From contig CM043800.1 of the NCBI GenBank assembly GCA_023974075.1, positions 7,841,453 through 7,905,452 on the forward strand: a stretch of DNA of 64,000 nt, given 5' to 3'. Position numbers and translations under genes: made by a program. Below are positions 33,372-48,859 of this stretch, piece after piece. Positions within the stretch are counted from its first letter, which is position 1. Every line of letters begins with the position of its first letter. Source of the DNA: Chaenocephalus aceratus (lineage: Eukaryota > Chordata > Actinopteri > Perciformes > Channichthyidae). The notes under the pieces were generated by a model. The model was not told the origin of the DNA and searched no databases. It was given only the letters and a program-made list of their open reading frames with translations.

Positions 33372-33626
33372 TCAGTTCCCCCTCATTGGTGTTTGACCTG
33401 CAGGTGTTGGAGCCCTGGCTGGGTTGCTAGAAGATGTCATGGGCACATTCACATAAAAGTCTGGCGCACTGCATTCAGTCCCAGTGCTTCCTAGTATCTC
33501 TGTCTTATGCCATATCTTCTCCAGTAAAAAACAAACTAAAAAAGACAACAAGAAAATGATTAAACCAAAAAGGAAGCAAAGTTCATGGGAGCTAGGCGAC
33601 TGCTCTACATGCGCCACCGTTGCCAT
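33372..33626 (-). pseudogene. Possible receptor fragment: transmembrane helix plus short tail
   Basis: The frame has a strong hydrophobic helix (LCFLFGLIIFLLSFLVCFLL) followed by basic residues (EKIWHK) and a 45-residue tail with a YVNVPM motif, ending in TGA. A type I membrane protein with a Tyr-based tail would look like this, and the tail recalls CD28/CTLA-4-type receptors. The upstream extracellular part is missing or lies in broken frames (33880-33630, minus). It could be a decayed gene, one exon of a gene, or chance. I cannot name it. Confidence 0.25.
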
Positions 33627-34411
33627 AACTTATCAGACGTTTTGAACACAGTTTGTACAGTATATCTGACATGTACCAAAGACAGTCTGGGGATACAGAA
33701 GACAGAATACTGCAAGTTGGTGCAGTATCAGAAATTTGAGAGACACAACAAAGTAAAGAGCATATTATTGAAGATAAAAGTCCTGGAGAAGGATATAGAA
33801 AAAAAGTCCTGAGACCAACATTGAGGGAAGAATAACATGTTCCGTTAAACAGGTCAAGGAGTGGTGGCCAGCAACACATACAGTGTACACTCTACTGCCT
33901 TCTCATGACCCATTCTGTATGTTCATTCATTAACTGACATTGCATACAATGAGTCACATGCCTTCTGTTAAGCTTCATTACTCTTCCAGACATAAGAGAC
34001 TGCAGGTGAATTAAGTGGTGTGTACACAGTGTGTATTATTTCTTCAGAGGCCTTCAGAGGTTGTACCTCAAGAAACCGTAGATGGAAAATCACAGACATA
34101 CTTGACATATGGAAATGTGTCTTTGTTCAGTTTTACTTGTTTCATTCCTAAGATTAACACAACCCATAAATTAAATTAGGAAAGTTAAACATGGCTAAAT
34201 TGAAAATATCTAGAATGTCTTTGATATAAGGTCAAAGGATAAGGGTCTTCGAACAGAAGGTGAGAATATGACTACAACTCCCAAGGTGCATTTTGGTTAA
34301 TAATTTCCTATCACAGTGAGGATAGCGAGAACTATCACAGCAATTTCCTATCAAAGCCCCATTGTGCTTTTTGGGGTTTTCCCTTTCCTGTAGTGTGTTA
34401 TATAGTTTTTG
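33627..34411. other. Gene-free stretch
   Basis: Nothing recognisable apart from the broken frames described for the receptor-like fragment. Confidence 0.3.
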
Positions 34412-36167
34412 CAACAAGTCCTCCAACTCATACGACCAAATAGATCGATTGTTCACCAGCTTATTACGACTTATAATCATGTTTTAAAGTTATCGACATC
34501 TAGTGCTCCCGTTGACTGCAAACGCTCCGGTGGGTCGTATATTCACAAATAACCCTCTCTGGAAAATCCTAAATTGTAGGATAGTTTCGCCATTAAAATG
34601 CTTTTTGATTACATTTGTTGGTACTTTTAGAATTTACGTCCAGTGGATGTGTAGGATCTATAGTTTGATAGATATTACGAAGATTATTTGAGGACTTGCC
34701 AGGAGAACGTGTATATACTACGTCTTTCCCCCTATTCATTTCTATTGACGGCAGCGTCCATGTAAAGTTAGCGTCAACCTTCACGGGGTGAAAACAGTAT
34801 TTCCGGTCTCGAAGTTTTCATAATAAAACCGTATTCCCCTCACTGTCAAATAATTTTACAGTGATATCTGCAGTACTCATCCACTAAAAAACATCATTAT
34901 CCTTACACAACATTAATTGGTTTAAAGTGTGTACAATGCTTTTGGTTTAATTGGTTTAAAGTGTGTACAATGCTTTTGTGTTTTTCCCCTTCGATTCTGA
35001 GAGACACGTTTTTTTTTTCAGAGCTTTTGATAGGCTAAAACATCTAACTACCCATAATCCTCAGCTATCGTTCAAGCTCAGTGATTGGATGTGTTAGCCG
35101 CAATGCACGTTGGGATATGGTGTTTATGTGATATGAAATCCGAAAATAACTTTTCTCTTTGAAAGTCATCACATAACGGCATTGTAATACACGGTTCAGC
35201 TGCATTAAATATTACACATCTGCCGTAGTTCTTTATTTATAGAGCCCTGATTAGAAGACTTCTAGACAAACTGGAAGAACTTCCACCGAAACTGAATACG
35301 TGACGTGGATCATAAATATATCAGCAATTAAACAACATCTTCAATTTCTCTTCACACAATACGTATCCTTGCAGTATCAACAGTAATTCGGCTGACTTTT
35401 ATATTTGATCCAATTGGTAGATAGGCTATATTTACACAATAACGGTGCACAGCTGATAGAAAATGACTTGTAGTTTTTAATTATATTACTAATTTTCTTT
35501 GAATATAAGAATGTAAATACTGAGTTGAGAGAATAGTCAGGGGTTTTGGGTGATGGGAGACACATCTATGGAATCAGAATTTCAATAGCTTGCCGTTAAA
35601 TGACGGATATACCTTTCTGTCTGTGATGTTTTACAAATCAGATATTAATGTGTAGTACTACAATATGTGAAATAATATAGCAATATCCTGTAAAAGTATG
35701 TGAAAACATGAATAAAACTACACATCTTCAGATGTTATACATAAATAAGTGTCCTACACTAATAATACAAAGTTATTATGGCATTGTATGATGTGTGTTA
35801 TTTGTAACATCTTCAGAAACTACCTTTCCAACTCCTCACCAGTTCACTGTTACAGGTATATACAGGTTCATGGTACAATGCATAAGCTTCAAATTGAGAC
35901 ACTGAAACTGTATTTTTCTTTAGCGGTCTGTTTTAATTTCACAATAAAGTTAATAGTAATATTATGTTTGATATTATTATGTTCTATTAACTAGACCACT
36001 GGGTCATGTTAAGACCATCTTTTCTGTCGGTTTGGTGTTACACATATCAAGACAATATATGTGTGGATAACAAAATACATCCATCATAAACTAAACTGTA
36101 AACTTATACTGGAAAGTATAATTTATTGTGTAAACTTGACAGTTTTTTTAACCCGCACCACCTAGTG

Positions 36168-36260
36168 CGGGAGTGGCCAACCGCGGCCAACCCGCGGCTC
36201 TTGAATATCTCATATCGAATTGTAATTGTGTTTTGGTTTTTTTGCGCATATGTATCCCAG
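36168..36260. mobile_element. hAT terminus in copy A
   Basis: The sequence gcgggagtggccaaccgcgg followed by ccaacccgcggctcttga matches the common hAT terminal pattern (GTGGCCAACCCGCGGCTC). The rest of the element runs rightward into unassigned sequence; no far end was found. Confidence 0.4.
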
Positions 36261-37029
36261 TTCACAAAGGGTTAACAACACACAAGTTCCAGCACAATCA
36301 GAATGCAGATCCTGCAGTACTGGAGGCGGACTTTACTGCACTCGCGATGTGACAGTGAAGGGAGAGATCTGCTTCCGATCGGCAGAAATATAACTCAGAT
36401 AAAACCGTAATAACTCAATATAATGTTGTCAAATCAAAATGGTAACAATTTGCAGTGGTATATGTGTATGTGAGAAGGCCTGCTCCCGGGAAGCTGGCTA
36501 CTGACACAGAAGGGCTCCCGAATGTGATGATTCGCGGTAAAGAAATAAACAAGAGAGAAAGTGCATCTGTCAGGAGAGCTTCTGTCAGTCAGAGGGTTAG
36601 GTAAAAGTTGAGATGTCATGTGAGGAAAATTAACAAAAATACACTTTATTTATTTACATTTATTTGTAAATAACTGTCATGAATCTGTGTGTGAGATACA
36701 GACAGGGAGAAAAAAGTCCAGGCGTATTTTTATTAAATTATTAACAAAGATCGCAAATGTGCCCTTTCGTGCATTTGAGCCCCTTCCACATCCTCTGCAC
36801 GTTTCAAGAAGCAACATGCAGTAAGATAACAACTTTTTTCAAATGTTTTGAACTGAGAGTTTGTGTGTGAGACACAATATTAATGGTTGACTATAACTGG
36901 CCTCTGGTCTTAATACTGGTAGGAGAGGTTTAAGTCCATTTCTGATGGACTGTGACATTTATAGGAAATCTGGCTGAGCGGAGGTATGTGTTTCTTTATG
37001 AGAGAGGGTGTGTGTGTCTATGGGAGGGT

Positions 37030-37476
37030 GTGTCTTGGAGTGTGTGTGTGTGTGTATAGATCATGCATTTTAGCCATACCTCATTTCGCTCTACTTGCTC
37101 TTTTCCAGCCCTGTCTTCACAAGGGCTGATTCTGTGGCAAATGAGCTGCGGCTGACCACGCCCCCCTGCAACGGAGGGGGGTGAGGCACAAGCGTCATGT
37201 TACCATGCTGTTACCATGCCACGCAACCTCTCATTCCCCTGATAGTTGGAGTGTTGCCCATATAGGCGGAGCACCCGTTTCTGACGTCAGAACAATTTCA
37301 AATCTGGATCAGTCTGTATCAGATCCGTTGCAGCCCCGTTTTTAGAGATTTGGGTATGGAGAAAAGAGAGAGGGTTGCGTTTTCTGACACTTGGTGAGTT
37401 CTCTGACACACCGGGGACACATATTCATTTATAAAAGACGTACAAAAGTGCTATTTGCATGATAGGTCCCCTTTAA
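37030..37476. mobile_element. TTAA miniature element (family 3, copy 1)
   Basis: It ends gcatgataggtccccttta with TTAA at 37473-37476. The body has catgcattttagccatacct and gagctgcggctgaccacgcc, blocks shared with the split copy at 46373-49015. The left boundary is approximate. Confidence 0.55.
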
Positions 37477-38569
37477 GGTGATCGATGGCTACTGCCATAT
37501 TTTCAAAATGTGCCTTGACAAGTGCTGCCCTGGACACAAGCAATTTTCACCCATTTATTAATTATATGTTTTAAATTTGATAACACCAATGTGTTTCCCA
37601 TCCCCTAAACCTCCAGGGATGTACACAGTTTAATACTGACAACTTCTAATTATGGGAAATACGAAAACGTCTTTTAAAACTACAATGCCCCAGTAGAGAC
37701 GTGCCATAGAACATAACACAATAGCCAGCATGTGTAGTTCTGGGGGGGGGGGGGTTCATTCGAGTCCTGTTTTGGATAGTCTGCCGTGGTTTCATTCCAT
37801 TTCAAAGAGCTGTTTGACGCTCGGCGTAACCGTGGCGCACTGCCACTCCAACATCCAATCACAGAGCTTGAGGACTAATCACGGGGTTTGTCCGAAGCAA
37901 AGTGGATGGTGTAGTCCCAAACGATAGCTGAGGATTATGGGTAGTGTAGTGTCTTTGGCTATCCTAAACTCCGAAAAAACTATTTGTTTCTCCGATTCAA
38001 AGGGAAAAAACATAAAAGCATTGTACACCATTTAAACCAATCAATGTTGTGTAATTAACAAGGATAAACTGATGTTTTTTAGTGGATGAGTACTGCAGAT
38101 ATCACTGTAAAATTATTTGACAGTAATGGGAATACTTCCGGTTTTATTATGAAAACTTCGAGACTGGAAATACTGTTTTCACCATGTGAGGGTTGACGCC
38201 AACTTTACATGGACGCTGCCGTCAATAGAAATTAATAGGGGGAACGACGTAGTATATACACGTTCTCCTGGCGAGACTTCAAATAATCTTCGTAATATCT
38301 ATCAAACTATAGATCCTACACATCCACTGAACGTAGATTTTTAAAAGTACAATATACACTTCTCGCTAGAAATCTAATCAAAAAGCATTTTATTGGCCAA
38401 ACTATTCTACAATTTAGGATTCTCCAGAGAGGGTTATTTGTGAATATACGACCCTCCGCAGCATTTGCAATCAACGGGAGCATCAGCCCATATGCCGCAA
38501 ATTGTTGTTTCTTACATGACCACTAGAGGTGCTAAACTTTAAAACGTGACTATAAGGTCGTTCTCTCCC

Positions 38570-38840
38570 ACACACTCCCTCCCTCCCCATACCTGAAACG
38601 TCTTCATTGGTCTCTTTTTTTTACTTCTGTAACATAGTAACATCACTATGTAATACTCACCATTCTACAGGATAGGACTTCAACTCATTGTACATGATTT
38701 ACTAACAGGCGGGATATTTCTGACACATTGTTAAGAGAAATTACCTATCACAACAGAGCCAGCCAGCTAACCAATCAGAGCAGACTTGGCTCTAAAGCAT
38801 TAAGGCATGTAAACATCTCACTGTAGAGACACAAAATAAA
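38570..38840. mobile_element. Family-2 miniature element, inverted copy
   Basis: It contains the inverted counterparts of the 18281-18657 blocks (acatagtaacatcactatgt, aaccaatcagagcagacttg, ctctaaagcattaaggcatg). The termini are decayed, with no clean TTAA. Confidence 0.6.
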
Positions 38841-38903
38841 TATGCAGGTCTCCCTTGTAAAAGAGATCCATGATCTCAAGGGACCTATCTGTCTAAATAA
38901 AGG

Positions 38904-38913
<10 letters not shown>

Positions 38914-38937
<24 letters not shown>

Positions 38938-38940
38938 TAT
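38914..38940. repeat. AT dinucleotide microsatellite
   Basis: About 13 AT units following an A-run. Confidence 0.9.
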
Positions 38941-41100
<2,160 letters not shown>

Positions 41101-41102
41101 AA

Positions 41103-41400
41103 ACAAATCAAATCAAGTTTTATGTATATAGCACATTTATAAACGATTCTTGGTCGAGCCAAAGTGCACATAGAATAAAAATAGCCTACAGTAGAGACAC
41201 TTTACAGCAAATACAACAACACAGATTGTTCAGAATATCAGTATGAGAAAAACCACACCCTCTATCCTTAGACCCTCACATCGTACAAGGAAACACTTCC
41301 AGAGAAAACCCACAGTTTAAAGGGAACATGGGAGAAACCTCAGGGAGAGCAACAGAGGAGGGATCCCTCTCCCAGGACGGACAGACGTGCAATAGATGCC
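41103..41400 (-). mobile_element. 3' end of a LINE, 5'-truncated
   Basis: On the minus strand the element ends in repeated ttgattt-type sequence at 41103. On the plus strand the block atgggagaaacctcagggag, followed by gagggatccctctcccagga, is the widespread 3' UTR of fish LINEs (L2/RTE group). There is no coding. Confidence 0.6.
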
Positions 41401-42560
41401 GTGTGTAAATCGAAGAGATAATACATTTTACAACATAGGTAGTCCAAATGTTTGGAAATGCATGTGTCTGTAATAAGAAGATGAATCCACGAGGATGTCT
41501 ACAATCCTGTGGAAGCCATCAGGGCCATAAACACATCTTACTGGTAGTTGGGTAGAATGTCCTTTGATTATAAAAGGTGGTATAGCTGACCATTTTTGGT
41601 TGTCCGAAGAATAACCACTAAAAGTATATCTACTGCCCCTAAAACTGTACTCTCATGTTCCACTGTTCTATCTGAACAAACACTGAAATGCCATGAGTAA
41701 AGTATTTGTAGTTGTTTTTTTAAATACTTTGGGGCAATATTATGTTTTTACCATGCACAAACTGTATTTGTATTCATCTTTCAAATGAATTTTTTTAATT
41801 GCTATTCATAAATCAAACTCAAAATATCTTATTTTGCTGCTCTATTTGACTAATGGTCATGGTCACAGAAATACATGATGTTAAAACTACTTTTTTCTGG
41901 ATAAAGATAAATACAGTGAATTTCTGTTTGAGTATTTGTTGTGTGTCTCCAAGTGACAGACACTTACCAGAGAGCAAAGTCTCTTGTTGAACTGATCCAG
42001 AAACTTTTTGGAGGCTCAAAGCGGCCAGTGAACACAATACGGTGCAGCGTGGTCCCTTGTCTCATGGTGTGAATCTCATCTCACGCAAGACGGGGTGGAG
42101 AAAAGACAACAGTGGAAAAAGAGAAGGAGGCTGGAGAGGGCAGGTACCATGGAAACTATGTGGAGTGGCTTCAGTGGAGCAGTGAGCCATCTCTGTGCTG
42201 AGACTGCAGGCCGGGCTGAATGGGAACAAGACAAACTCAGCAGGAGATCAGAAAAGGGGGTGGTGGTGGGGTTTGGGCTGGCATGATGCTTTGAATGCAA
42301 CAGGACTGTTCTGCTGCAATATATACACATATATATATATATACAGCCTGCACGATCTCTTCCTGAGTGCAGAGTGTCTCTCTCCAACTGCATATTCAAT
42401 CAATCAAAATACTTTATTTATTTTATTTCTTCCAAGTGAGAAGTTATCTTTCCGGCATTTAAAAAAAGAGATATTTTCAAGACATCAACCCATTAATAAA
42501 ATACATACTTACAGTTTATGACACTGGAGTGGAAACAAAATGTCTAACTAAGCTGGTTAA
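41401..42560. other. Gene-free stretch, one candidate exon noted
   Basis: A minus-strand ATG near 42063 opens a 32-codon frame that ends at a good donor (ctctg/gtaagtg, near 41972). No second exon or family match was found, so it is not called as a gene. Confidence 0.3.
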
Positions 42561-42569
42561 AATATTACA

Positions 42570-43080
42570 ATTAAAAAATCAAGATGAACAGTATTATTGA
42601 TGTAAAAAATAAATGGGAAAATTAATTATCCTGCAATATACCAGAAGTAGATTGGGAACAAATGTGCAAACACATTCATAACACAACCAACTCAAACTGC
42701 TGGAAAGAATACACACATTTTAATTTGAAACTTTAAGACACCCCAGATTCAAAGTAAATACAAACAAACCCTCACTTCAAAATGCTGGAGAGAATGTGGT
42801 GAGCAGAAGGCCAACCATACACATATATCTTGGGCCTGTAATGTGTTGGGAGACTTCTGGGAAACAGTTTTAAGAGAAATGTCCAATATCTTTGGCATTT
42901 CTCTCAACAAAAACCCATTATCGCTATTAATGGGGAAAACACCAGAGGAAAAAAAAAAAAAAGATTCCTATCTATTTCTGGTAATTAGAATAGTGATCTT
43001 CAAACAAATGACAAGGAATTGGCTAAAAGATAATAACAATGGAATAACTTAGTAAATTAACTCTATGTAATGGAGAAAAC
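42570..43080 (+). pseudogene. C-terminal fragment of an L1/Tx1-type LINE ORF2
   Basis: In plus-strand frame, CWRECGEQKANHTHISWAC (about 42785-42840) is the zinc-knuckle-like Cys-Cys-His-Cys motif found at the C-terminus of L1/Tx1 reverse transcriptases. It is followed by the usual FWETVLREMSNIFG and NPLSLLMG continuation. The A-run at 42951-42962 and stops break the frame. This is a different LINE group from the two L2 copies. Confidence 0.65.
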
Positions 43081-43257
43081 AACCAAATGCATATCTTTAA
43101 GGAAAGGTGGGACAAATGGGTTAAGTATAGAACAATATAATGAATATAATTAATGTATACCTGAGTGTTAATAATGTATCCATTATTTTATTTGTAATAT
43201 TATTATTACTATTTTATCTGTTATGTAGTTAATCTATGTACCTAGATGTGTTTATTT

Positions 43258-46222
43258 CAACAAGTCCTCCAACTCATACGACCAAATGGGCCGATTGTTC
43301 AGGCCCTTATTACGACCAAATATGTTGTTTGTTCAAGCGCTTAATATGTCCTATAATTACGTTTTAAAGTGTTCGGCCTCTAGTGCTCCCGTTGAATGCT
43401 AACGTTACAGATGGTCGTTTATTCTCAAATAACCCTCTCTGTAAAATCCTAAATTGTAGGATAGTTTGGCCATTAAAACGCCTTTTGATTAGATTTCTAG
43501 CGAGAAGTGTATATTGTACTTTTAGAATCCACGTCCAGTCGATATGTAGGATCTATAGTTTGATAGATATTACGAAGATGATTTGAGGTATGCGGCAGCC
43601 TCCATGTAAAGTTACAGGTTGAAAACAGTATTTCTGGTCTCGACGTTTTCATAATAAAACCAATAATGAAATGATTCAACAGTGATATCTGCAGTACTCA
43701 TCCACTAAAAAACATCAGTTTATCCTTGTTAATTATACGACATTTATTGGTTTAAATTGTGTACAATGCTTTTGTGTTTTTCCCATAGGTTTTTCTCTTT
43801 CGATTCTGAGAGACACCTTTCTTTTTCAAAGGTTTTGATAGGCTAAAATATCGATTGTTTTAGCCGCAATGCATGTTGGGATATGGTGTTTATGGGATAT
43901 GAAATCTGAAAAACATTTAAAAAAATAATAATACTTTATTCCGAGTGTTCTTGCTTTTCTCTTTGGTAGTCATCACATAACGGCATTGTAATACACGGTT
44001 CGGCTGCATTAAATATTACATATCTGCCGTAGTTATTTATTTATAGAGCCCTGATCAGAAGACCTTTGGACAAACTGTAAGAAATGCCGCCAAAACTGAA
44101 TACGTGACGTGGATCATAAATATATTAGCAATTAAACAACATCTTCCATTTCTTTTCACACAATACGTCTCCTTGCAGTATCAACACTAATTCGGCTGAC
44201 TTTTGTTTTTTTATCCAATTGGTAGATTTTTTTGTAGTTTTTAAAGATATTATTTACTACCTTTCCAACTCCTCATGCAGTTGACTGTTACAAGTCTATA
44301 CAGGTTCATGGTACAATGCATAAGCTTCAAATCGAGAGACTGAAACTGTATTTCCTTTACCGTTCTGTTTTAATGTCACAATAAAGTTAATAGTCATATT
44401 ATGTTTGATATTATTATGTTTTATTAACTACACCACTGTTTTTTTTAACCCGCACCGCCTAGTGGTTAAAGCACGTTATTGAATTGTGTTGTTGAATAAG
44501 TTTTATTTGATGAAAACATTTAAATATTAAGAGTAGCCTACATACAAAATTGGGGGAAAGTAGAAGGCAAGATAGAAGTATAGAATATAAAATATCTAGA
44601 AGATACTGTAGTGATCTCTACAATAAAACAGTTTAGTGCAGGACGTCCAAAGATATTAACAGGAGGATGTGCAAACAGACAAACTAATAAGGCTTTATTT
44701 AAACATTAAAGAACACTTTAAGTTAAGGTCTTCTTTTGAATAAGAAAAAAAACGTTGGGGGTATCTACAGATAGATATGAAGTCTGACAAAGTACTTAAC
44801 GTCCAATATATTGCATAGTTTATTTTGGCACTTGACAATCACCTTCCCTGAATTTGACTCAGGTGTAACTAAAGTCTGATTTAAGGGTTGTTTATATTTC
44901 ACATTAATCAGAATCTGCAAAGTAACTCAAATACATGTAGTGGAGTAAAAATACCAGGTTAACCTCTGAATTGTAGTGGAGTAGAACAAAGTAGTATGCT
45001 GCAAAACAAAAACAAAAACATTTCCCAACTTGGGATCAATAAAGTATCTTATCTTATCTTAAGATGATCGATGGCTACTGCCATATTTGCAAAATGTGCC
45101 TCTGAACCTTGACAAGTGCATGTTTCAGGCTTATCAATGAACAACAGGAGGGGTCTCAGACATAAGACCAGCTGTTAAATAAAGCTCTGCTGACCTTAGG
45201 TGTCATGTGGGTATATTAATTCACCCATTTATTAATTATATGTTTTAAATGTGATAACACCACTGTGTTTCGTATCCTCTAAACCTCCAGGGTGTACACA
45301 GTTTAATATTGGCAACTTCTAATTGTGGGAAATACGAAAACGTCTTATAAAGAGACGTGCCATAGAACATGTTGCGAAACACACAATAGCCAGCATGTGT
45401 AGTTCTGGGGAGTCGGGGGCTGGACCCGTCCAATTCCAGTTTTGGAAAGTCTGCCGTGGTTCCATTCCATTTCATAGAGCTGTTTGACGCTCAGCGTAAC
45501 CTTGTCGCACTGCCACTCCAACATCCAATCACAGGGCTTGATGACTAATCACAGGGTTTGTAAAGCAAGGCGGATGATGTAGTCCCCAACGATAGCTGGG
45601 GATTCTGGGTAGTGTAGTGTCTTCGGAAACTGTAGCGTCTAAACTCCAAAAAACTATTTGTTTCTCTGAATCGAAGGTTAAAAACACAAAAGCATTGTAC
45701 ACAATTTAAACCAATCAATATTGTGTAATCAACAAGGATAAACTGATGTTTTTTAGTGGATGAGTAATGCAGATATCACTGTGTAATCATTTGAAAGTGA
45801 GGGGAATATATCCGGTTTTATTATGAAAACTTCGAGACCGGAAAAACTGTTTTCACCGACGCTAACTTTACATGGAAGCTGCATACACGTTATCGTGGCG
45901 AGACCCTCAAATCATCTTCGTATATCTATCAAACTATAGATCCTACACATCGACTGGACGTGGATTCTAAGAGTACAATATACACTTCTCGCCAGAAATC
46001 GAATCAAAAAGCATTTTAATGGCCAAACTATTCCACAATTTAGGATTTTCCAGAGAGGGTTATTTGTGAATAAACGTCCCTCCGGAGCGTTTGCAATCAA
46101 CGGGCCGGGAGCATGTTGTTTCTAGTGGTCGTGTAAGAAACAACATACACTTTAAAACGTGTCTCTGGGTCGTAATAAGGGCATGAACAATCGGCCTATA
46201 TGGTCGATTTTTGTAGGAGGAC
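43258..46222. mobile_element. Long-inverted-repeat element, copy B
   Basis: The left arm starts caacaagtcctccaactcat at 43258. The right arm ends near 46222 (tgtaggaggacaggctgg, inverted). Arms match each other over about 0.6 kb and match copy A at 34412-38560 throughout, including the central pieces ccatttattaattatatgtt and cggcattgtaatacacggtt. Flanking sequences differ from those of copy A, so these are two insertions and not a segmental duplication. A LINE tail occupies 44520-45062. No coding capacity. Confidence 0.75.
44520..45062 (+). mobile_element. LINE or SINE 3' tail inserted in copy B
   Basis: It ends aacttgggatcaataaagta followed by tcttatctta repeats, a characteristic 3' end of fish non-LTR elements. 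Its 5' boundary is estimated from the break in similarity to copy A. Confidence 0.5.
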
Positions 46223-46513
46223 AGGCTGGTTTATTTTTGTTATGTATGCTTTGTGAATATTTTCTTAAAATGCCAATAAAAAAACAAAAACATTATTAAT
46301 CCCATGCTGAAATTTGGTTTAAGACAGTTGTGCCATATTCGAATAAAGTAAATACATATGTATAGACATGATTTAAAGCTCACCTATTATGCTATATTTG
46401 AACAAAATATTATAAGGCCATACATACATACATACATACATCTAAACAAAACATGTCTCTGAAGTGTTTTGCTCAAAATACCAAACAGATCACCCATTTT
46501 AGCATGCCTCATA

Positions 46514-47850
46514 CCCAGAGTTGGGTGTTACTGTAATAATATTACTTTTGTCGGTAACGGAGTAGTGTAACGCCTTTTATAATTCAGTAATCACACTACA
46601 GTTCGGCTACTAACATTGCCCCGACACGTGTTACTTCGTTACTTTTATAAAATCAGTCATAATCACACTGACGGACAAGAGGCGTTTCGGCCGCAGGTTT
46701 ATATGTAGGCTACGTAATCTGTGCGACTTGTGCGTCCACATCTCCACGTGCAGTGCTGCATAAACATGGCTGAGTCAGCGATAACTTTCGAGGGGTGGAG
46801 GTATGCCCATTATTTTGAGTCCGTCCGAAGAATAGACAGGAATGTGACGGTGAGGTGCAAACTGTGTCCAGGCCAGAAGCTGTTATCCACTGCTGCAGGG
46901 ACGTGCACAGGTACGGGCTAATGTTGCCAGGGCAACGGCCCGTTTGGCCTTTTTAGCTGACCTGCCCCTCTGGAGAGAACGAGAGTTTCTTTTTCTTTTT
47001 TCTGTTGTGGCCGAATCAACATGATAAGCCCACCATAAGTATTGTAGCGTCTCGCTGCGGGAAACACACTTTGTCAGCGCTGTCATCTGCCGGTGCATTA
47101 AGACCACCTCAGTGTCGGATTTTGGAAACTTGATTTTGAGTTGTCTCATGGCAGTTAGGGTATAAGGGACAACCCAGGGGACTTTACTTCCTCTTGATAC
47201 CGACGGTTATTTACAAAAAAAACACCTAAATATAGCCTACTTGTTGTTATTGTGCTTCTGTCTTTCTGTGTCTTTTCATCTGTAAACTCCCTCAACGGGG
47301 CCGCTCGCTCTCTTTTCTTGATCGCCCTCTCATGGGTGAACAGTTCAATGTCCTGCTTCATTGTAGGAACTCTGCCATGTCTCTACTTTAGTTTGACTAT
47401 CATAGTTATGGAATAGGCCACTTAATAAATAAGTAACGGTAAGTAATACATACCTTACCGTTACTGCGCTCATAAAGAATGATAAGAATAAGAATAATGC
47501 GTCTTGAACTGATTTAATTAATTAGTGTCTTTACGTTTCACAGACTGTTAGCTTGTTGTGCTAGCTGGTAGCCTATTTTATGAAAGAGCATATAAAAAGA
47601 AAGACTTGTGTTATGTCTTCCTTAATGCAATAGTAATTGGGGGTGCAAGTGGAGTCTCCCAGAGGCAAAACTGTGACGCGCTTACACTGTAGGTGCGCCG
47701 CAGTTTGCGTGATCTGCCTGTAGGGAGGGGTGGGCCGGCCCTGCGAGTAAAGTAACGAGTGAAGTAACGAGTTACTTTATGTAGAGAGTAACGAAGTAGT
47801 GTAATATATTACTTTTTTTTAAAGTAATATGCAATATGTAATATATGTAA
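46514..47850 (+). mobile_element. hAT element with BED-finger exon, deleted
   Basis: The left end cagagttgggtgttactgta is typical of a fish hAT family with taac-rich termini. The right part has many gtaacgagt and gtaatata blocks. The body contains a BED-type first exon (46766-46910) and, from about 46896, what looks like another hAT-type insertion (cagggacgtgcacaggtacg). No transposase core. Confidence 0.55.
46766..46910 (+). pseudogene. BED zinc-finger first exon of a hAT transposase
   Basis: The ATG at 46766 opens MAESAITFEGWRYAHYFESV followed by RCKLCPGQKLLSTA. This is the start of a BED-type finger with its first Cys pair; the His/Cys half is missing. After LLSTAA the sequence changes abruptly into another repeat, so the finger is truncated. 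Confidence 0.6.
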
Positions 47851-47977
47851 TATATGTTACAAAAGTGCTGATTCTGGGTCCTTTAAATGTAACCGAGCTG
47901 CGGCTGGCCACGCCCCTTTGGAACTGCTGCTGGCCACGCCCCTTTGGGTCTGCATGCAAGCAGTGAGCTCTGTGAAG

Positions 47978-48859
47978 TAGAGATGGCAAATCCGGATCCT
48001 TTTACGGACTCAGGGCCTTCTGAGTCAGTCATTGAAGAGATCCGGATCATACGAGTAATTTGAGTCATATGAGTCAGCATCACCAAGAGCGTAGAAATCC
48101 TACCGGTGAAACCGAAAACTTGTTGCATTTCACGAGCATATTAAACTGACGTTATATTAACCTCCGCTACACAGTGTCTTTTGCTTTAATAAAACATGTT
48201 GATCACATAAAAAAGGGTCATTTTGCGATTTTGCGAATCTCAGTCTGCTGTTGACTCGTGCATGACGACGAGTCTGCTGGATCTCTGGATCTGCTGCTAT
48301 ACGGTTACGGCTCTGAGTCCGCACGAGTCTGCTGTGTTTTGCACAGTGAGTCAGGATTTGCGAATCTCTGAGTCTGCTGTTGACTCGTGCATAATATAGC
48401 CGCGGGAGCTGGAGGAGGGGCTGCAACATGTTACTGTTAATCTCTCCCCACTTTTGGCCACACCCCCTAAGTAAAATGTTTTCCCGGCCGCAGCTATGCT
48501 CGTGCACATGAGGAGTATGGATCTCTGGATCTGCTATGCTATTACGGTTAGGTACTGAGTCCCCACGAGTCTGCAGGAAGTTTCACTGATCCGCCTCCCC
48601 TCCCCTGAGCCAAACGATAACTTCTGGAAGCTATCCTACTTGCTAAAGGGGAGGCAGATGGACTGGGGTAAGTTGTAATGTTATTTTACATGTTATAAGG
48701 AGAGTAGCGAGTGACGCAATTTATAGTTTTAATTTGTACGTCACACAAGGTGTAGGACTCAAAGGACTCGGGTTAATGGAGAGCGGAGACTCGTCACGAC
48801 CAGCTCATTTCTAGGATCCGGGCTAATGATCCGGATGAATCAGGACTTGCCCATCTCTA
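47978..48859. mobile_element. Non-autonomous hAT element with perfect 8-bp target duplication
   Basis: Flanked by ctgtgaag at 47970-47977 and 48860-48867. The ends tagagatggcaa and ttgcccatctcta are inverted, with one extra G on the right. Internally, a gcgaatctc...gtctgctgttgactcgtgca segment is present twice (near 48235 and 48360) and ccggatc-type blocks lie near both ends. 882 bases, no coding. Confidence 0.88.

Larger units (their letters stand above)
34412..38560. mobile_element. Long-inverted-repeat element, copy A
   Basis: The left arm (34412-about 35090) returns inverted at about 37850-38560. It starts caacaagtcctccaactcat and includes ctctagtgctcccgttga-like, ttatttgtgaatatacga-like and agtggatgagtactgcagat-like blocks. 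The interior to 36000 and from 37477 is collinear with copy B at 43258-46222, while 36000-37476 is filled by later insertions. Non-coding throughout. Arms near 0.7 kb around a 1-2 kb core form a family distinct from all other elements here. The outer ends are approximate, and the right end abuts a family-2 miniature element. Confidence 0.75.

Noticed and set aside
41972..42065. Minus-strand exon-like frame beginning MRQGTTLHRIVFTGRF with a GTAAGT donor
   Set aside because: Plausible in isolation, but no second exon, promoter or family match was found, and known vegfa neighbours do not fit.
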